Assembly: GCA_028865235.1 (NCBI GenBank) | Contig: CP114561.1 | Coordinates: forward strand, 2,252,001 to 2,316,000 | Length of the DNA: 64,000 bases | From: Candidatus Manganitrophus sp. | Lineage (GTDB): Bacteria > Nitrospirota > Nitrospiria > SBBL01 > Manganitrophaceae | Direction of reading: 5' to 3' | In this document: positions 1 to 10,754 of the stretch, one piece after another | How the letters are laid out: each line of letters begins with the position of its first letter | Position numbering within the stretch: the stretch's first letter is position 1 | Made by a program: the position numbers and the translations under genes | The notes under the pieces: generated by a model | Told to the model about the DNA's origin: nothing | What the model saw: the letters and a program-made list of their open reading frames with translations, nothing else | The model's database searches: none

Positions 1-1405
1 AGATCGCGGGCTCGATGATGTACCGCCCCTCCGCGAAGCTCCGTTCGAAATAATTCTCATCAAACGTAAAGGTGTGGGTCGCTTCGTCGAAATCTTTGAT
101 CTTCGGCAGGGGGAGATGGCGATCCTTCAGACAGCCGTACTCCAGGTGCTCGACGACATCGTCCGGGAAATTGTAGAAGATGCTGCTGATGTCGATCCCC
201 GTTTCGGTCACCAGATAGCAGCGGCCGGAGCCTTTGGTGTGAAGGCAGTCTTCCAAAATCGCGAAGACATCCTGCTCCGTCCCTTTTCCCTCCTCGATCA
301 GCCCGAGCCGGTGGGCGATCCGGCCCGTTCCGGTTTTGCAGGAGGCGCACTGTCCGCACGATTCGATCGCCAGGAAGCGGGCGAAGTTCAGGCCGGCTTT
401 CAGGATACAGGCGGTGTCGTCGTAGACGATGAAGCCGCCGGAGCCGATCCCGGAAGGGATCTTTCGCATCGATGCGAAATCGAGCGGGGTGTCCAGTTTG
501 TCGGCGGGAATGACGGCATTGGTCGGGCCGGAGAAGACCGCCCGGATATGGCGATCGAGCTTCGCGCCGCCGCCGTAGACCTCGATTAAAGTCCGAAGCG
601 AGGTTCCCATCGGCAACTCATACATCCCAGGGCGATTGACGTCCCCGGTGAGGGTGAAGATCATCGTCCCGGCGGTATCGGCCGTCCCGATCGATTTGAA
701 CCAGTCGGCCCCCCGCAGAATAATATAGGGGACGGTCGAGAGGGTTTCGACATTATTGACGGCGGTCGGCTGGCCGAAGAGGCCGTACTCCACCGGGATC
801 ATCCCCTTGGCGCGGGGCCAGGCCGGTTTTCCTTCAAGCACTTCCAACTGGGCCCGGTCTTCTCCCAGAAGATAAGAGTCGGGACCGAAGCCGAGTTCAA
901 GGGGGAGGTTCCGCCCCGTCCCCATGACGTTGTCGTTGATGTAGCCGGCGTCGGCGCATTCCTTCAGCGCCCGCTGGAGAATGGCGATCTCTTTTTTGAA
1001 AATTTCTTTGATACAGATAATCGCCTTGTAGGTACCGATGGCATACGACGCGATCATCATTCCTTCGATCAGCGAGTAAGGATTCTTTTGAATGAGGTAG
1101 CGATCTTTGTAGGTGCCCGGCTCTCCTTCCGAGCCGTTGCAGACGAGGTATTTCGTAGGGATCATGCCGAGGATATCGGCTTGTTTCTTGTAAACCCCTT
1201 CCCATTTGATCCCGGTCGGGAAGCCGGCGCCACCGCGGCCCCGAAGGCTCGACCGCTTGATCTCGTCGATCACCTGCATCTGCGTCATCCCCAGCGCCTT
1301 TTTAAGGGCCTGAAAGCCGCCGCGGGCGAGATAATCGTCGAGCGTTTTGAGCGGTTCATCGTGTTGAAGAAGGATCCTCTGCTCCATCGTTTTCTGATCG
1401 GACAT
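1..1405 (-). CDS. nuoF: NuoF-like NADH dehydrogenase FMN/Fe-S subunit, 3' end outside window
   Basis: This is a subunit of the NuoF/HoxF family, which binds NADH and FMN and passes electrons into complex I or a related soluble enzyme. It starts at ATG 1405 and runs off the left edge. Visible motifs are the FMN-site glycine loop GRGGAGFPTG, CNGSEGEPGT, the FGQPTAVNNVETLS stretch, and the C-terminal cluster motif CGQCASCKTGTGR for [4Fe-4S]. The usual GEETAL motif reads GEDRAQL, so the second Glu and the Thr are changed. After the Fe-S motif the protein continues for roughly 80 residues to the window edge. No partner subunits are visible, so complex I versus another NAD-linked oxidoreductase cannot be decided here. 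Confidence 0.85.
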   Translation of the reverse strand, partial: MSDQKTMEQRILLQHDEPLKTLDDYLARGGFQALKKALGMTQMQVIDEIKRSSLRGRGGAGFPTGIKWEGVYKKQADILGMIPTKYLVCNGSEGEPGTYKDRYLIQKNPYSLIEGMMIASYAIGTYKAIICIKEIFKKEIAILQRALKECADAGYINDNVMGTGRNLPLELGFGPDSYLLGEDRAQLEVLEGKPAWPRAKGMIPVEYGLFGQPTAVNNVETLSTVPYIILRGADWFKSIGTADTAGTMIFTLTGDVNRPGMYELPMGTSLRTLIEVYGGGAKLDRHIRAVFSGPTNAVIPADKLDTPLDFASMRKIPSGIGSGGFIVYDDTACILKAGLNFARFLAIESCGQCASCKTGTGRIAHRLGLIEEGKGTEQDVFAILEDCLHTKGSGRCYLVTETGIDISSIFYNFPDDVVEHLEYGCLKDRHLPLPKIKDFDEATHTFTFDENYFERSFAEGRYIIEPAI

Positions 1406-1837
1406 GATTCAATTCCCCCAACGAGTTCACCGAATTATAGCCAAACGAAATCGGAAAGGCAATGGTTAGATTTGGTTTCTGTGTACGCTTCATTTGGATG
1501 AAAAGGGAACGATCCAAACGGAAATGTCATTTCGAAAATTCTGATCGTAAAATTTCACTTCGAAAAGGTTTTTTCGACAGCTTGCTATGTCAAAAAAGGT
1601 TGACTCCCGATAGAAAAATATAGTATATACGAAAATTGTTTATACCCCCTCTCTTCATTGCTCTCGACTCCGTCGGCAAATCAAAGGGGGACCGTTGGTC
1701 TCATTAACTATGTATAGGCCATCGCGATGCCTACGGAAGTCGTCTGGGGATATTTCCGGATTATACCTTGGACGATTGTCGGTAAGCGCTGCGGCGTTCG
1801 CAGATCTGTTTAACCTTAGATTAAGGGGAAAAATCTC
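1406..1837. other. 432-bp intergenic region between divergent genes
   Basis: No gene is supported here. The stretch separates the divergently oriented NuoF-like and carbonic anhydrase genes, and the part at about 1500-1660 is clearly more AT-rich than the surroundings. It contains one promoter-like sequence, listed separately. A ribosome binding site (AAGGGG) lies just before the carbonic anhydrase start. Confidence 0.6.
1600..1629 (+). promoter_or_regulatory. Possible sigma70-type promoter upstream of carbonic anhydrase
   Basis: TTGACT (1600-1605) is followed after 18 bases by TATATA (1624-1629) in an AT-rich stretch. This would give a leader of about 200 bases before the carbonic anhydrase start at 1838. 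It is supported by sequence similarity to the consensus only. Confidence 0.35.
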
Positions 1838-2554
1838 ATGAAACCACCTATGTCACGTCGCGCCTTCGTTCGAAATACCTTCTTGAGCACGCTGGCCTTG
1901 GCGAGCGGCTTTGGGATCCCCAAGGCTTTCGGAGCGACAGGGAAAAAAACCGAACTCACCGCCGACAAGGCGCTCGAGATGCTGAAAAAAGGGAATGAAG
2001 AATATCTCTCTGACAACGCCGCGCAGCGGAAGAGCCGCGAACGGCGGCAGGAAATCGCCCGCGGCCAAGCCCCTTTTGCCGTAATTCTCTCTTGCTCGGA
2101 CAGCCGTGTACCGCCGGAGATCCTCTTCAATAGGGGTCTCGGTGAGTTGTTCATCATCCGCAATGCGGGTAATACCGTCGATACGGCCGCGCTCGGCAGC
2201 ATCGAATATGGCGTCGCCATGCTTGGGGCGCCGCTGCTGGTCGTCCTTGGCCATGAACGCTGTGGTGCGGTCGATGCGGCGATCTCGGTCGCGGAGAAGA
2301 ACACCTCTCTTCCTGGAAGTTTGGGGCCGATGATTGAGCCGATCATCCCGGCGGTGCTCGTTGCCAAGGGGTCCGGCAATCTGAAGGGAGAGGAGCTCCT
2401 CGATGCCGCGGTGCGCGAAAACATCCGTCGGGTGGTCAACCGGCTGAAGACCTCTCCGGCGATCCTCCAGGAGCATGTCAAGGGCGGACAGGTCAAGGTC
2501 GTCGGAGCCCGCTATGATCTCGACGAAGGTAAGGTCGATTTCTTCGCCGAGTAG
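1838..2554 (+). CDS. Tat-exported beta-class carbonic anhydrase
   Basis: A 238-residue zinc enzyme that interconverts CO2 and bicarbonate. The catalytic motifs of the beta class are present: CSDSRVPPE (Zn Cys plus the Asp/Arg pair) and GHERCGAV (Zn His and Cys). The N-terminus has a twin-arginine signal, SRRAFVRN, followed by a hydrophobic stretch ending near KAFGA, so the folded enzyme is predicted to be exported to the periplasm. The start at ATG 1838 is preceded by AAGGGGA; the internal ATG at 1850 would still keep the Tat motif. The gene stands alone, with an upstream promoter-like sequence and a run of eleven Gs just after its stop. Periplasmic CO2 hydration would support bicarbonate supply or pH balance. 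Confidence 0.93.
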   Translation: MKPPMSRRAFVRNTFLSTLALASGFGIPKAFGATGKKTELTADKALEMLKKGNEEYLSDNAAQRKSRERRQEIARGQAPFAVILSCSDSRVPPEILFNRGLGELFIIRNAGNTVDTAALGSIEYGVAMLGAPLLVVLGHERCGAVDAAISVAEKNTSLPGSLGPMIEPIIPAVLVAKGSGNLKGEELLDAAVRENIRRVVNRLKTSPAILQEHVKGGQVKVVGARYDLDEGKVDFFAE

Positions 2555-2643
2555 CAAGCGCCGGGGGGGGGGGAAAGCGACTTGCTTAAACGCCCCCGTT
2601 CAGAGTGAGAAGCTCGGTGGCCGATTCTTGGCTGCTTTAAGTT

Positions 2644-3264
2644 TTATGATTGCGTCGCAAGCAGCGAGAGGGCGTTAATGATGGCGGCGGCCACCGTGCT
2701 TCCACCCTTTCTTCCCCGACAGGTGATGAAGGGGGTTTTGCTGGCCAGTAGTGTTTCTTTTGCTTCGGCAGCCCCGACGAAGCCGACCGGAATTCCGATA
2801 ATCAACGAGGGCTTTGCTTTCCCCTCCTTCACGAGACGGATCAGCTCCAGAAGCGCGGCAGGCGCGTTTCCAATCACATAGATCGATCCGTCACTTGTTT
2901 CGGCCGCCTTTCGCATCGCAACCGCGGTACGGGGGAGATTTTCTTCTCTTGCCTTTAGGATCACATCATCATCAGAAATAAAGCACCAAACCGTCCCGCC
3001 ATATTTTCTTAAGCGATCCTTCGTGATTCCGACATCGACCGTCTGTGTGTCAGCGACGATATCGGCGCCGAAACGGATCGCCGCCACCCCCGCTTCGACC
3101 GCCGCGGGGTGGAAGACCATCTCGCGGGCAAAATCAAAATCGGCCGTGGCATGGATGACCTGCCGGACCACCGACCACTGGCCGGGATGGAAGGAATGCG
3201 AGCCGACCTCCTGATCAATTATTTTCAAGCCGGCCTCTTCAACCGCCTGTGGATCTTGCAGCAT
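2644..3264 (-). CDS. cbiC: Precorrin-8X / cobalt-precorrin-8 methylmutase
   Basis: A 206-residue protein of the CbiC/CobH family, which moves a methyl group from C-11 to C-12 of the corrin ring during cobalamin synthesis. Family features visible are the early IDQEVGSHSF segment, with the family's histidine, the RQVIHATADFDF motif, and the C-terminal glycine-rich GIPVGFVGAAEAKE and CRGRKGGSTVAAA stretches. The ATG at 3264 fits the family N-terminus. No other cobalamin genes and no B12 riboswitch are seen nearby, so it is an isolated pathway gene here. It is followed upstream by a cupin gene on the same strand with a 52-base gap. Confidence 0.92.
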   Translation of the reverse strand: MLQDPQAVEEAGLKIIDQEVGSHSFHPGQWSVVRQVIHATADFDFAREMVFHPAAVEAGVAAIRFGADIVADTQTVDVGITKDRLRKYGGTVWCFISDDDVILKAREENLPRTAVAMRKAAETSDGSIYVIGNAPAALLELIRLVKEGKAKPSLIIGIPVGFVGAAEAKETLLASKTPFITCRGRKGGSTVAAAIINALSLLATQS

Positions 3265-3316
3265 GGTCTGCTCCCCATTTTGGTTTGAAATCAGCTTTTG
3301 CTTCCATTTATTATTT

Positions 3317-3643
3317 CTAATGATGATGCGGCTTCGGCGCCATGAAGACCAAGACCACCAGCCGCTGAGAAGAGCGGTTGGTGACGCCGTGATCGACCCC
3401 GGCCGGTGCCAGGACCGCCGAGTGGGCCTTCACCGTCTGCTCCTCCGTTCCGACGCGGAACAACCCTTCCCCCTCCAACACATAGTAGACCTTGTCCTCT
3501 CCTTCGTGGGCATGCGGCTTCTGCGCCTGACCCGGCTCAAAACAATAGAGATCGCAGAAGAGGTTCTTCGTGTCAAAGAGGTTGATCTTCTTCATCTTCT
3601 CCGGGGAGAAGCTCTTCATCTTTTCAATGGTCGTGATCTGCAT
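3317..3643 (-). CDS. Small cupin-domain protein
   Basis: A 108-residue single-domain cupin. The metal-binding motif 1 reads PHAHEGEDKVYYVLEGEG, with two His and a Glu, and motif 2 reads PAGVDHGVTN with one His. The C-terminus carries a short His tract (PKPHHH), which may bind metal or be incidental. Proteins this short usually act as small metal-binding or sugar/ligand-binding proteins; no substrate can be assigned. It lies 52 bases upstream of cbiC on the same strand and could share its transcript. Confidence 0.85.
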   Translation of the reverse strand: MQITTIEKMKSFSPEKMKKINLFDTKNLFCDLYCFEPGQAQKPHAHEGEDKVYYVLEGEGLFRVGTEEQTVKAHSAVLAPAGVDHGVTNRSSQRLVVLVFMAPKPHHH

Positions 3644-3707
3644 TCACTTCCTCCGCTCCGTCGAATTCTGTTCTTTCCTTCTTTATCCAGCCCCCCGGCA
3701 TCCTCCT

Positions 3708-4512
3708 TTAGAGAAATCCGACATCGACGAGAAGGAAAAAACGGGAGAAGATCTCGCCGATAATCACCATCATCATCGCGATGTAAAGAAGACCGGTCGC
3801 CGACATCGTAGCGCGCTCTTTCACCGTTTGCAAGATCATTGGGGCAATAATCATCGGGCCTCCGATGCCGATCAGCAAACGGATCCAGAGGTAGAGCCCC
3901 TCAAACGTATTCAAGAGAAGCGCGTTCCAAAGCCGCTCCGACTCGGAGGTCAGCAGCAGATTCAACAGCGCCAGCCCCCCTCCACAAAGACGAACCACAT
4001 GAAGAGCTTCGCCAGGTTTCGAAGGGGAACGATCGAAAGCGACGGGCGCGTCAGATAGCTGTGGCCCAACAACATCGCCAAAACCCCCGCCCCTAGAAGA
4101 AGACTGGAGACCAGAAAATAGAGAGAAAGGGAGAGGGCGCGAATCGGTCCCGCCGACGCGGGGAGATAGTAGCCGACGCTCGCGAGGATGGCGACCACCC
4201 CCACGCCGGTCGCCCCCCAGAGAAGGGGCCGGCTGTGGTGCGGATGGCGAAACCAGAGACGAAGGTTGTAGATGAAAAGAAGAAGGGCAAAGAGGGAGTA
4301 ACATAAAAGGATCACGCCGCTCCATCCCAATTCCGCGGAAAATGAAATCGGGAAGAGAAAAAGTCCCAGGAGAAGGGTGAGAAGAAAAACCAGTCCGTTC
4401 GTCCTGAAGAACCCAAGCCCAACGGTTTCAAGAGAGGGAAGCGAGAGGAGAAAAGCCCCCCCACCGCCATCTGTCCGAAGACCAAAAATGCGATTTCCTG
4501 AATTCTTCCCAT
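3708..4512 (-). CDS. Polytopic membrane protein, two frame breaks
   Basis: Three overlapping minus-strand reading frames join into one protein of about 268 residues with seven or eight hydrophobic helices. The first frame starts at ATG 4512 (MGRIQEIAFLVFGQMAVGG). It passes to the second frame near 4410 and to the third near 3980, inside a run of six Cs, and ends with a hydrophobic helix and a short tail at 3708. The general look resembles membrane anchor subunits of oxidoreductases, but no cofactor ligands are obvious and the family is not recognised. The breaks are at homopolymers and look like sequence errors rather than decay, since hydrophobic helices continue smoothly across them. Confidence 0.7.
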
Positions 4513-4578
4513 GGTTCCAATAAAAATGCGAAGCGGACTGCTTGATGGCCGCTTTATATTTCTAGGCCATCGGCCTGT

Positions 4579-5055
4579 TTAAGGGGTCTCTTCGGGCGGG
4601 GTTTCTTCGTCGATCATCGGCAGCTCTTCTTCCCCCTCCCCCTCTTCCTCCTCGTGTTCTTCCTCCAGAGAGAGAAGGGGAGAGCCATGATGATGAATCA
4701 ACAGCCATCGCCCGTCGCGCCGCTCGAAGAGATTGGTGGAGAGGACCCTCCCCTCGACCCATCTTCCCTGATCCTGCGTGGAGATCATCTCAAGACAGAC
4801 GACCCAGGCCCAATCCGATTTGACGACAATGTCGATCAGGTTGACGGAAAATTTAATCTGATAGGTATGGTTGAAGATCAGCACCCAGCTGTCGCGAACT
4901 TCCGCCCAACCGCTGCGCACTTCCCACCCGGGATGAATGCATTTGACGTAATCTTCCTTGATCCAGAGGGCGTCCATCTCCTGGATATCGAGTTTTTCAA
5001 AGGCCTGATAAAAGGTCTCATTCGCTTTTCGGACCGCCTCGATGTCGCTCTCCAC
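4579..5055 (-). CDS. SnoaL/NTF2-like fold protein with acidic tail
   Basis: A 158-residue protein. The first 120 residues have the pattern of the SnoaL-like (DUF4440-type) cone fold, with an ETFYQAFEKLD opening helix and a C-terminal strand ending in WLLIHHHGS. The last 35 residues are a strongly acidic Glu-rich tail. It starts with GTG at 5055, which directly abuts the TGA of glpD, and the end of glpD supplies a GGGAGGTGGAG ribosome binding site, so the two genes are translationally coupled. Function is unknown; such folds are used by small hydrolases, isomerases and binding proteins. Confidence 0.8.
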   Translation of the reverse strand: MESDIEAVRKANETFYQAFEKLDIQEMDALWIKEDYVKCIHPGWEVRSGWAEVRDSWVLIFNHTYQIKFSVNLIDIVVKSDWAWVVCLEMISTQDQGRWVEGRVLSTNLFERRDGRWLLIHHHGSPLLSLEEEHEEEEGEGEEELPMIDEETPPEETP

Positions 5056-6651
5056 TCACTCCACCTCCCGCTGGTAGTCGTCGATCTCGCTTTGTATTTG
5101 CTCCCGGTTCCAACCGAGTATTTGTCCCATCTGTTCCGCGATCTGAATAATCATGTTTGAATCCCGCTTGTAGGGGCCGAGCGCCAGCGCCGTCCGCCGC
5201 CGCATGAAATCGGAGAGATGCTTCGCCATCTCCACCCGGACCGCATAGACCGCCTCCGCCAGGAAGGGATATCCTAGCGGGGTGAGCGGTTTGAGCAATC
5301 CTTTCTCTTGTTTTCCCAAAGCAAGGACCGCATGGAACTTCGTTCCATAGGCCCCGATGAGATACCGGATTCCCTCGCTGCTGAGGTGATACTGCTCCCG
5401 GGCGGGCGGCGCTTCTTCCTTTAGATACTCGACCAGGGAGGGCATCTCCCCGCCATAGAGTGAAGGATCGCTAGGAGGCCGTGGATGGGCCTTCAGATCG
5501 GGCGCCTTCTTTACGACGGCATCAACGGCCTTTTCAGCGGTCGATCGAAAGAGGGTGAACTTTCCGCCGGCCAGGATCAGCATCCCGCCAGGCGTCCATT
5601 CGATCCTTCCTTCACGGGAGACATCGGAGGCGCTCCCCGCCGGATCATAAATCAACGGCCGGACCCCCGCGTACCGTCCAATGACCGCTTCCGTCCCCAA
5701 CCTCTCCTTGGGAAAGAGCCGCGCGGTTTCCCGAAGGAGCCAGGCGACCTCTTCCTCTTCGGCCCGAATGTGATCGAGGTCTCCGGCAAAATCAGTGTCG
5801 GTGGTGCCGATGAGACTTTTTCCCTTCCAAGGAATGACGAAGAAGATCCGCCGGTCCTTCTCGCTCGATCCCACGACGGCGTGACTTCGCGTCAGGCTCG
5901 GGAAAACCAGGTGGATCCCCTTGGTCTGCCGAATCCGGCGGGGTGCTTCCCCCTCCATCCGACAAATCGCATCGACCCAGGGACCGGCCGCGTTCACGAC
6001 GATGCGGGCGTAAATATCATAATTCGCGCCGGTCAGGACCTCCTGCACCCGAACGCCGCAGACGCGCTCTTTCTCCCGGATGAGACCGGTGACGGCGACA
6101 TAATTAAAAATCGACGCCCCCCACTCCCGCGCAGAGAGCAGGACGGTCAGGCAGAGCCGGGCGTCATCCATTCGGCAGTCGTAAAAACGGGCGGCGCCGA
6201 CCAGCCCTTCCGATTGCAGGCCGGGCTCCTCCGCCAGCGCTTCCGCTGGAGTGAACATCCGGTGCGGTCCGATTCTCTTCGATCCGGCGAGGAGGTCATA
6301 CAGGATCATCCCGGCCCGGATCTTCCACTTTCCCCTCGCGTCTCCGCGATAAACGGGGAAGAGAAAGGGGAGGGGCCGGACAAGGTGCGGGGCAAGCCGG
6401 GAGAGAACATAGCGTTCATGCACCGCCTCGTGAACGAGGCGAAGCGCTCCCTGTTCAAGATACCGGATGCCGCCATGGATCAGGTGAGAAGTTCGGCTGG
6501 AGGTTCCCCCCGCGAAGTCCCCCTTTTCAAAAAGGGCGACCGACAACCCGCGTAAGGCCGCCTCCCGGGCCATCCCCGCCCCCTGGATTCCGCCTCCGAT
6601 AACAACCAGATCAACGGGGGCCGTCTGTAGCCGGTCCAAACCCGATGCCAT
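5056..6651 (-). CDS. glpD: FAD-dependent glycerol-3-phosphate dehydrogenase
   Basis: A 531-residue flavoprotein of the GlpD/GlpA family. It oxidises sn-glycerol-3-phosphate to dihydroxyacetone phosphate and delivers electrons to quinone at the inner membrane face. The N-terminal dinucleotide fold reads VVIGGGIQGAGMAREAALRG, followed by GGTSSRTSHLIHGGIRYLEQ, which is typical of the family. The C-terminal DAO_C domain is present. The ATG at 6651 fits the family length (about 500-550). The stop touches the GTG start of the SnoaL-like gene. No glycerol kinase or uptake gene is seen here, so its role may be in phospholipid or glycerol-phosphate recycling. Confidence 0.95.
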   Translation of the reverse strand: MASGLDRLQTAPVDLVVIGGGIQGAGMAREAALRGLSVALFEKGDFAGGTSSRTSHLIHGGIRYLEQGALRLVHEAVHERYVLSRLAPHLVRPLPFLFPVYRGDARGKWKIRAGMILYDLLAGSKRIGPHRMFTPAEALAEEPGLQSEGLVGAARFYDCRMDDARLCLTVLLSAREWGASIFNYVAVTGLIREKERVCGVRVQEVLTGANYDIYARIVVNAAGPWVDAICRMEGEAPRRIRQTKGIHLVFPSLTRSHAVVGSSEKDRRIFFVIPWKGKSLIGTTDTDFAGDLDHIRAEEEEVAWLLRETARLFPKERLGTEAVIGRYAGVRPLIYDPAGSASDVSREGRIEWTPGGMLILAGGKFTLFRSTAEKAVDAVVKKAPDLKAHPRPPSDPSLYGGEMPSLVEYLKEEAPPAREQYHLSSEGIRYLIGAYGTKFHAVLALGKQEKGLLKPLTPLGYPFLAEAVYAVRVEMAKHLSDFMRRRTALALGPYKRDSNMIIQIAEQMGQILGWNREQIQSEIDDYQREVE

Positions 6652-6770
6652 CGCCTATTTATATCCTACTTTCCGTGAGAGGTCAAATTGCGGTTGACGA
6701 TCAAAACAAAGTGAGTTTATGATGAAGATTCCAAAGGAACCGTGTCATTTCGAAAGAAAAGGAGCCGGTC

Positions 6771-7094
6771 GTGACCTATCAGATTTCACCCCAGGAACTC
6801 AAAAAAAAGAAGGACCGGGGAGAGCCGTTTCTCCTGTTGGATGTACGGGAGCAGGTCGAGTTTGACTTCGCGCGGATCCCCGATTCGGTGTTGATCCCAC
6901 TCAGCCAGCTTCCGTCGCGAATCGGCGAGCTCGACCCCGAGCAGGAGATCGTCACCGTCTGCCACCATGGCGTCCGCAGCCTCACCGCGCTCGGAATTTT
7001 GGTTAAAAACGGCTTCACGAATGTGAAGAATTTGACCGGCGGGATCGACGCTTACTCCGTGACGGCCGACCCGAGTATTCCGCGGTACCGCTAG
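6771..7094 (+). CDS. Single-domain rhodanese-like protein
   Basis: A 107-residue rhodanese module with a LLLDVREQVEFDFARIP motif and the active-site loop CHHGVRS, whose Cys would carry persulfide sulfur. It ends with the usual GGIDAY segment. It starts at GTG 6771, preceded by AAAGGAG. Single-domain rhodaneses move sulfane sulfur to thiols, tRNA-modifying enzymes or cofactors; the partner here is unknown. It is transcribed divergently from glpD. Confidence 0.92.
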   Translation: MTYQISPQELKKKKDRGEPFLLLDVREQVEFDFARIPDSVLIPLSQLPSRIGELDPEQEIVTVCHHGVRSLTALGILVKNGFTNVKNLTGGIDAYSVTADPSIPRYR

Positions 7095-7220
7095 GGCTCC
7101 ATTTTCATTCAACTCCAACCGGGCCTCCTCTACCACCACCCCCATACCCCTTGACAGATAAATCTCCTTTTCTCGATGATGAAATGAAGGATGCATTCAT
7201 TCATCCTGCAAGGAGGTCCC

Positions 7221-7598
7221 ATGGCACAGAAGACAAAAACCAAAAAGACAGCGGCCCCAAAAAAGGCGACCGCAACACAGACACGGAAAAAAACCGAGGG
7301 GAAGCCGGAGGAGATGATTCGCCTCTTGAAAGAGGTCGATGATCATCTCTCTTCCTTAGGAGAATTATACAACGAATATAAAAAAGCGTTCGAACAGGTG
7401 ACGCACAGGCTGGATCAGTGGGAAGAGCGGTTCGGCCGATTCAACACCCTCGCCTCCCGGCTGGCGGAGCTGGAATCGGAAATCCGCGATCTGACACGCG
7501 GCTATTTAGAGCGGATCGAGGCGCTGGAGAGAAGACAGGCAAATATCGAAGCACTGGAAAGGAGACTCGCGCGAACGACAGAGCAAGAGGCGGCCTAG
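7221..7598 (+). CDS. Small coiled-coil protein with basic N-terminus
   Basis: I chose ATG 7221 because AAGGAGG lies seven bases upstream; a start 30 bases earlier would lack this site. The product is 125 residues. The first 30 are rich in Lys, Thr and Ala, resembling histone-like tails. The rest has heptad-like Leu/Glu spacing over about 80 residues, indicating a coiled coil. No family is recognised. Binding to nucleic acid or to a phasin-type partner is possible, but this is a guess from composition. Confidence 0.7.
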   Translation: MAQKTKTKKTAAPKKATATQTRKKTEGKPEEMIRLLKEVDDHLSSLGELYNEYKKAFEQVTHRLDQWEERFGRFNTLASRLAELESEIRDLTRGYLERIEALERRQANIEALERRLARTTEQEAA

Positions 7599-7737
7599 CG
7601 GGAATCCCCATCTCCGCTGAAGTCCTTCTTCTCCGCATTTTGTTCGTTGACATTTTCTTCATTTTTTCATTACAATTCGGCATCTAACGCCCTTGGTTTC
7701 GCGAACACCCATCAACGATTTAGGCGGGGAGGAAGGG

Positions 7738-9693
<1,956 letters not shown>

Positions 9694-9799
9694 AGAGGGT
9701 CTTCCTGATCCGCCGGGAAATACGGAAGAAAAAACGGCAATCACGCGACATTAATTTCTTGACTTTTATATCAACCTTGGTAAAATCTTCGATACCTTT

Positions 9800-10294
9800 A
9801 TGGACTATCCCATGAAACAGAAGTGGCCGATCTTTTTAGCCCTCCTCCTCTTTATGTCGACCTCGGCCTGCAACGCCGTCCTCTCCGAGCAGGTTCGGTC
9901 GACGGCCAACGAGGAAACCCTCTTCGAAGAGATTTTTGAAGATCCGAAGCAACACGTCGGGAAGATTATTATCCTCGGCGGGGAGGTTCTTCGTCTTCAA
10001 TATAAAGGGCAGCAAACGGAGGTGGAGTTCGCAGAGATTCCCCTCTACCGGACCGGCAAGCCGGCTTTGGGCTTCGATCCGGGAGAGCACTTTTTCGTGA
10101 TCTTTCCGTACCGGGTCGATGAGACCCTTCTTAAAAAGGGAAAGGTCATCACGGTTGCAGGCCGGGTCATCGGGACCCACAACGTCCGCGGCTTCGACTA
10201 TCCCCTCTTCGCATACGAAGAAGCCTACGTCTGGGACAAGCTCCGGCAAGATCGTTTCCCTTCGTACGGCGCTTTCATCGGACAATCGTCCTAA
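9800..10294 (+). CDS. Slp-family outer membrane lipoprotein
   Basis: A 164-residue protein whose N-terminal signal ends in a lipobox, MSTSAC, giving a lipidated Cys near residue 24. The following region matches the Slp (starvation lipoprotein) family pattern: FEDPKQHVGKIIILGGEVL, a central strand, and GRVIGTHNVRGFDYPLFA near the end. Either ATG 9800 or ATG 9812 could start it; neither has a strong ribosome binding site. Slp proteins are anchored in the outer membrane and induced by starvation or acid stress in known cases; the role here is not shown. Confidence 0.82.
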   Translation: MDYPMKQKWPIFLALLLFMSTSACNAVLSEQVRSTANEETLFEEIFEDPKQHVGKIIILGGEVLRLQYKGQQTEVEFAEIPLYRTGKPALGFDPGEHFFVIFPYRVDETLLKKGKVITVAGRVIGTHNVRGFDYPLFAYEEAYVWDKLRQDRFPSYGAFIGQSS

Positions 10295-10312
10295 CCCTCG
10301 CTTTTATCCTCA

Positions 10313-10747
10313 TCAGATATCGAGAACGACCGTCGCCTTCCATCCGTTCGCATCGGAGGCCACTTCGAACTTGTGCATCGTGACCGCTTTGACATCGACC
10401 CGGAGTTGATGCCGAGAGACGTCGATCGGCTCCCCCTGACCGGTTCCGGTCAAATGATAGTTCCCATCCGCTTTCTGACGAATCGAAAGGTCAAACGATT
10501 TAAAGAGGAGCAGATCGACATCCTTCCAGTAGATCAATTCCTGAAGGAAATTAAAAAGAAGCATGTCGATTGCTTTGTTCGTCAGATCAAATGTACGGGA
10601 TTCCTTCTTTCGAATCGTCCGAAGATCATGCAATTGAGCGGCGGTCACCGCCTGACCCGCCGAGGAGAAAAGCGCCTCCAGCGTCTTACCGCGCGCCTCA
10701 AAGGCGATGTCGGCCACGGTCAACCCCTCAATGAAACGATACGCCAT
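10313..10747 (-). CDS. Archease, protein 1
   Basis: A 144-residue archease-family protein (IPR023572 type). Archeases speed up and broaden the RtcB RNA ligase by helping it form its GMP intermediate, using a metal site. Visible family features are the opening YRFIEGLTVADIAFEARG, the NKAIDMLLFNFLQELIY helix, and the DVKAVTMHKFEV segment. It is the last gene of a minus-strand group: archease 2, RtcB, COG0523 GTPase, archease 1. A gap of seven bases separates it from the GTPase. The first acidic residue of the canonical DHTADxG motif region is altered (LTVADIA), so the metal ligands may differ from those of archease 2. Confidence 0.85.
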   Translation of the reverse strand: MAYRFIEGLTVADIAFEARGKTLEALFSSAGQAVTAAQLHDLRTIRKKESRTFDLTNKAIDMLLFNFLQELIYWKDVDLLLFKSFDLSIRQKADGNYHLTGTGQGEPIDVSRHQLRVDVKAVTMHKFEVASDANGWKATVVLDI

Positions 10748-10754
10748 CTGATTC

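Noticed and set aside
2560-3264. B12 riboswitch near cbiC
   Set aside because: No B12-box-like sequence was found around the gene.
5485-6555. 356-codon plus-strand frame across glpD
   Set aside because: Antisense shadow of glpD.
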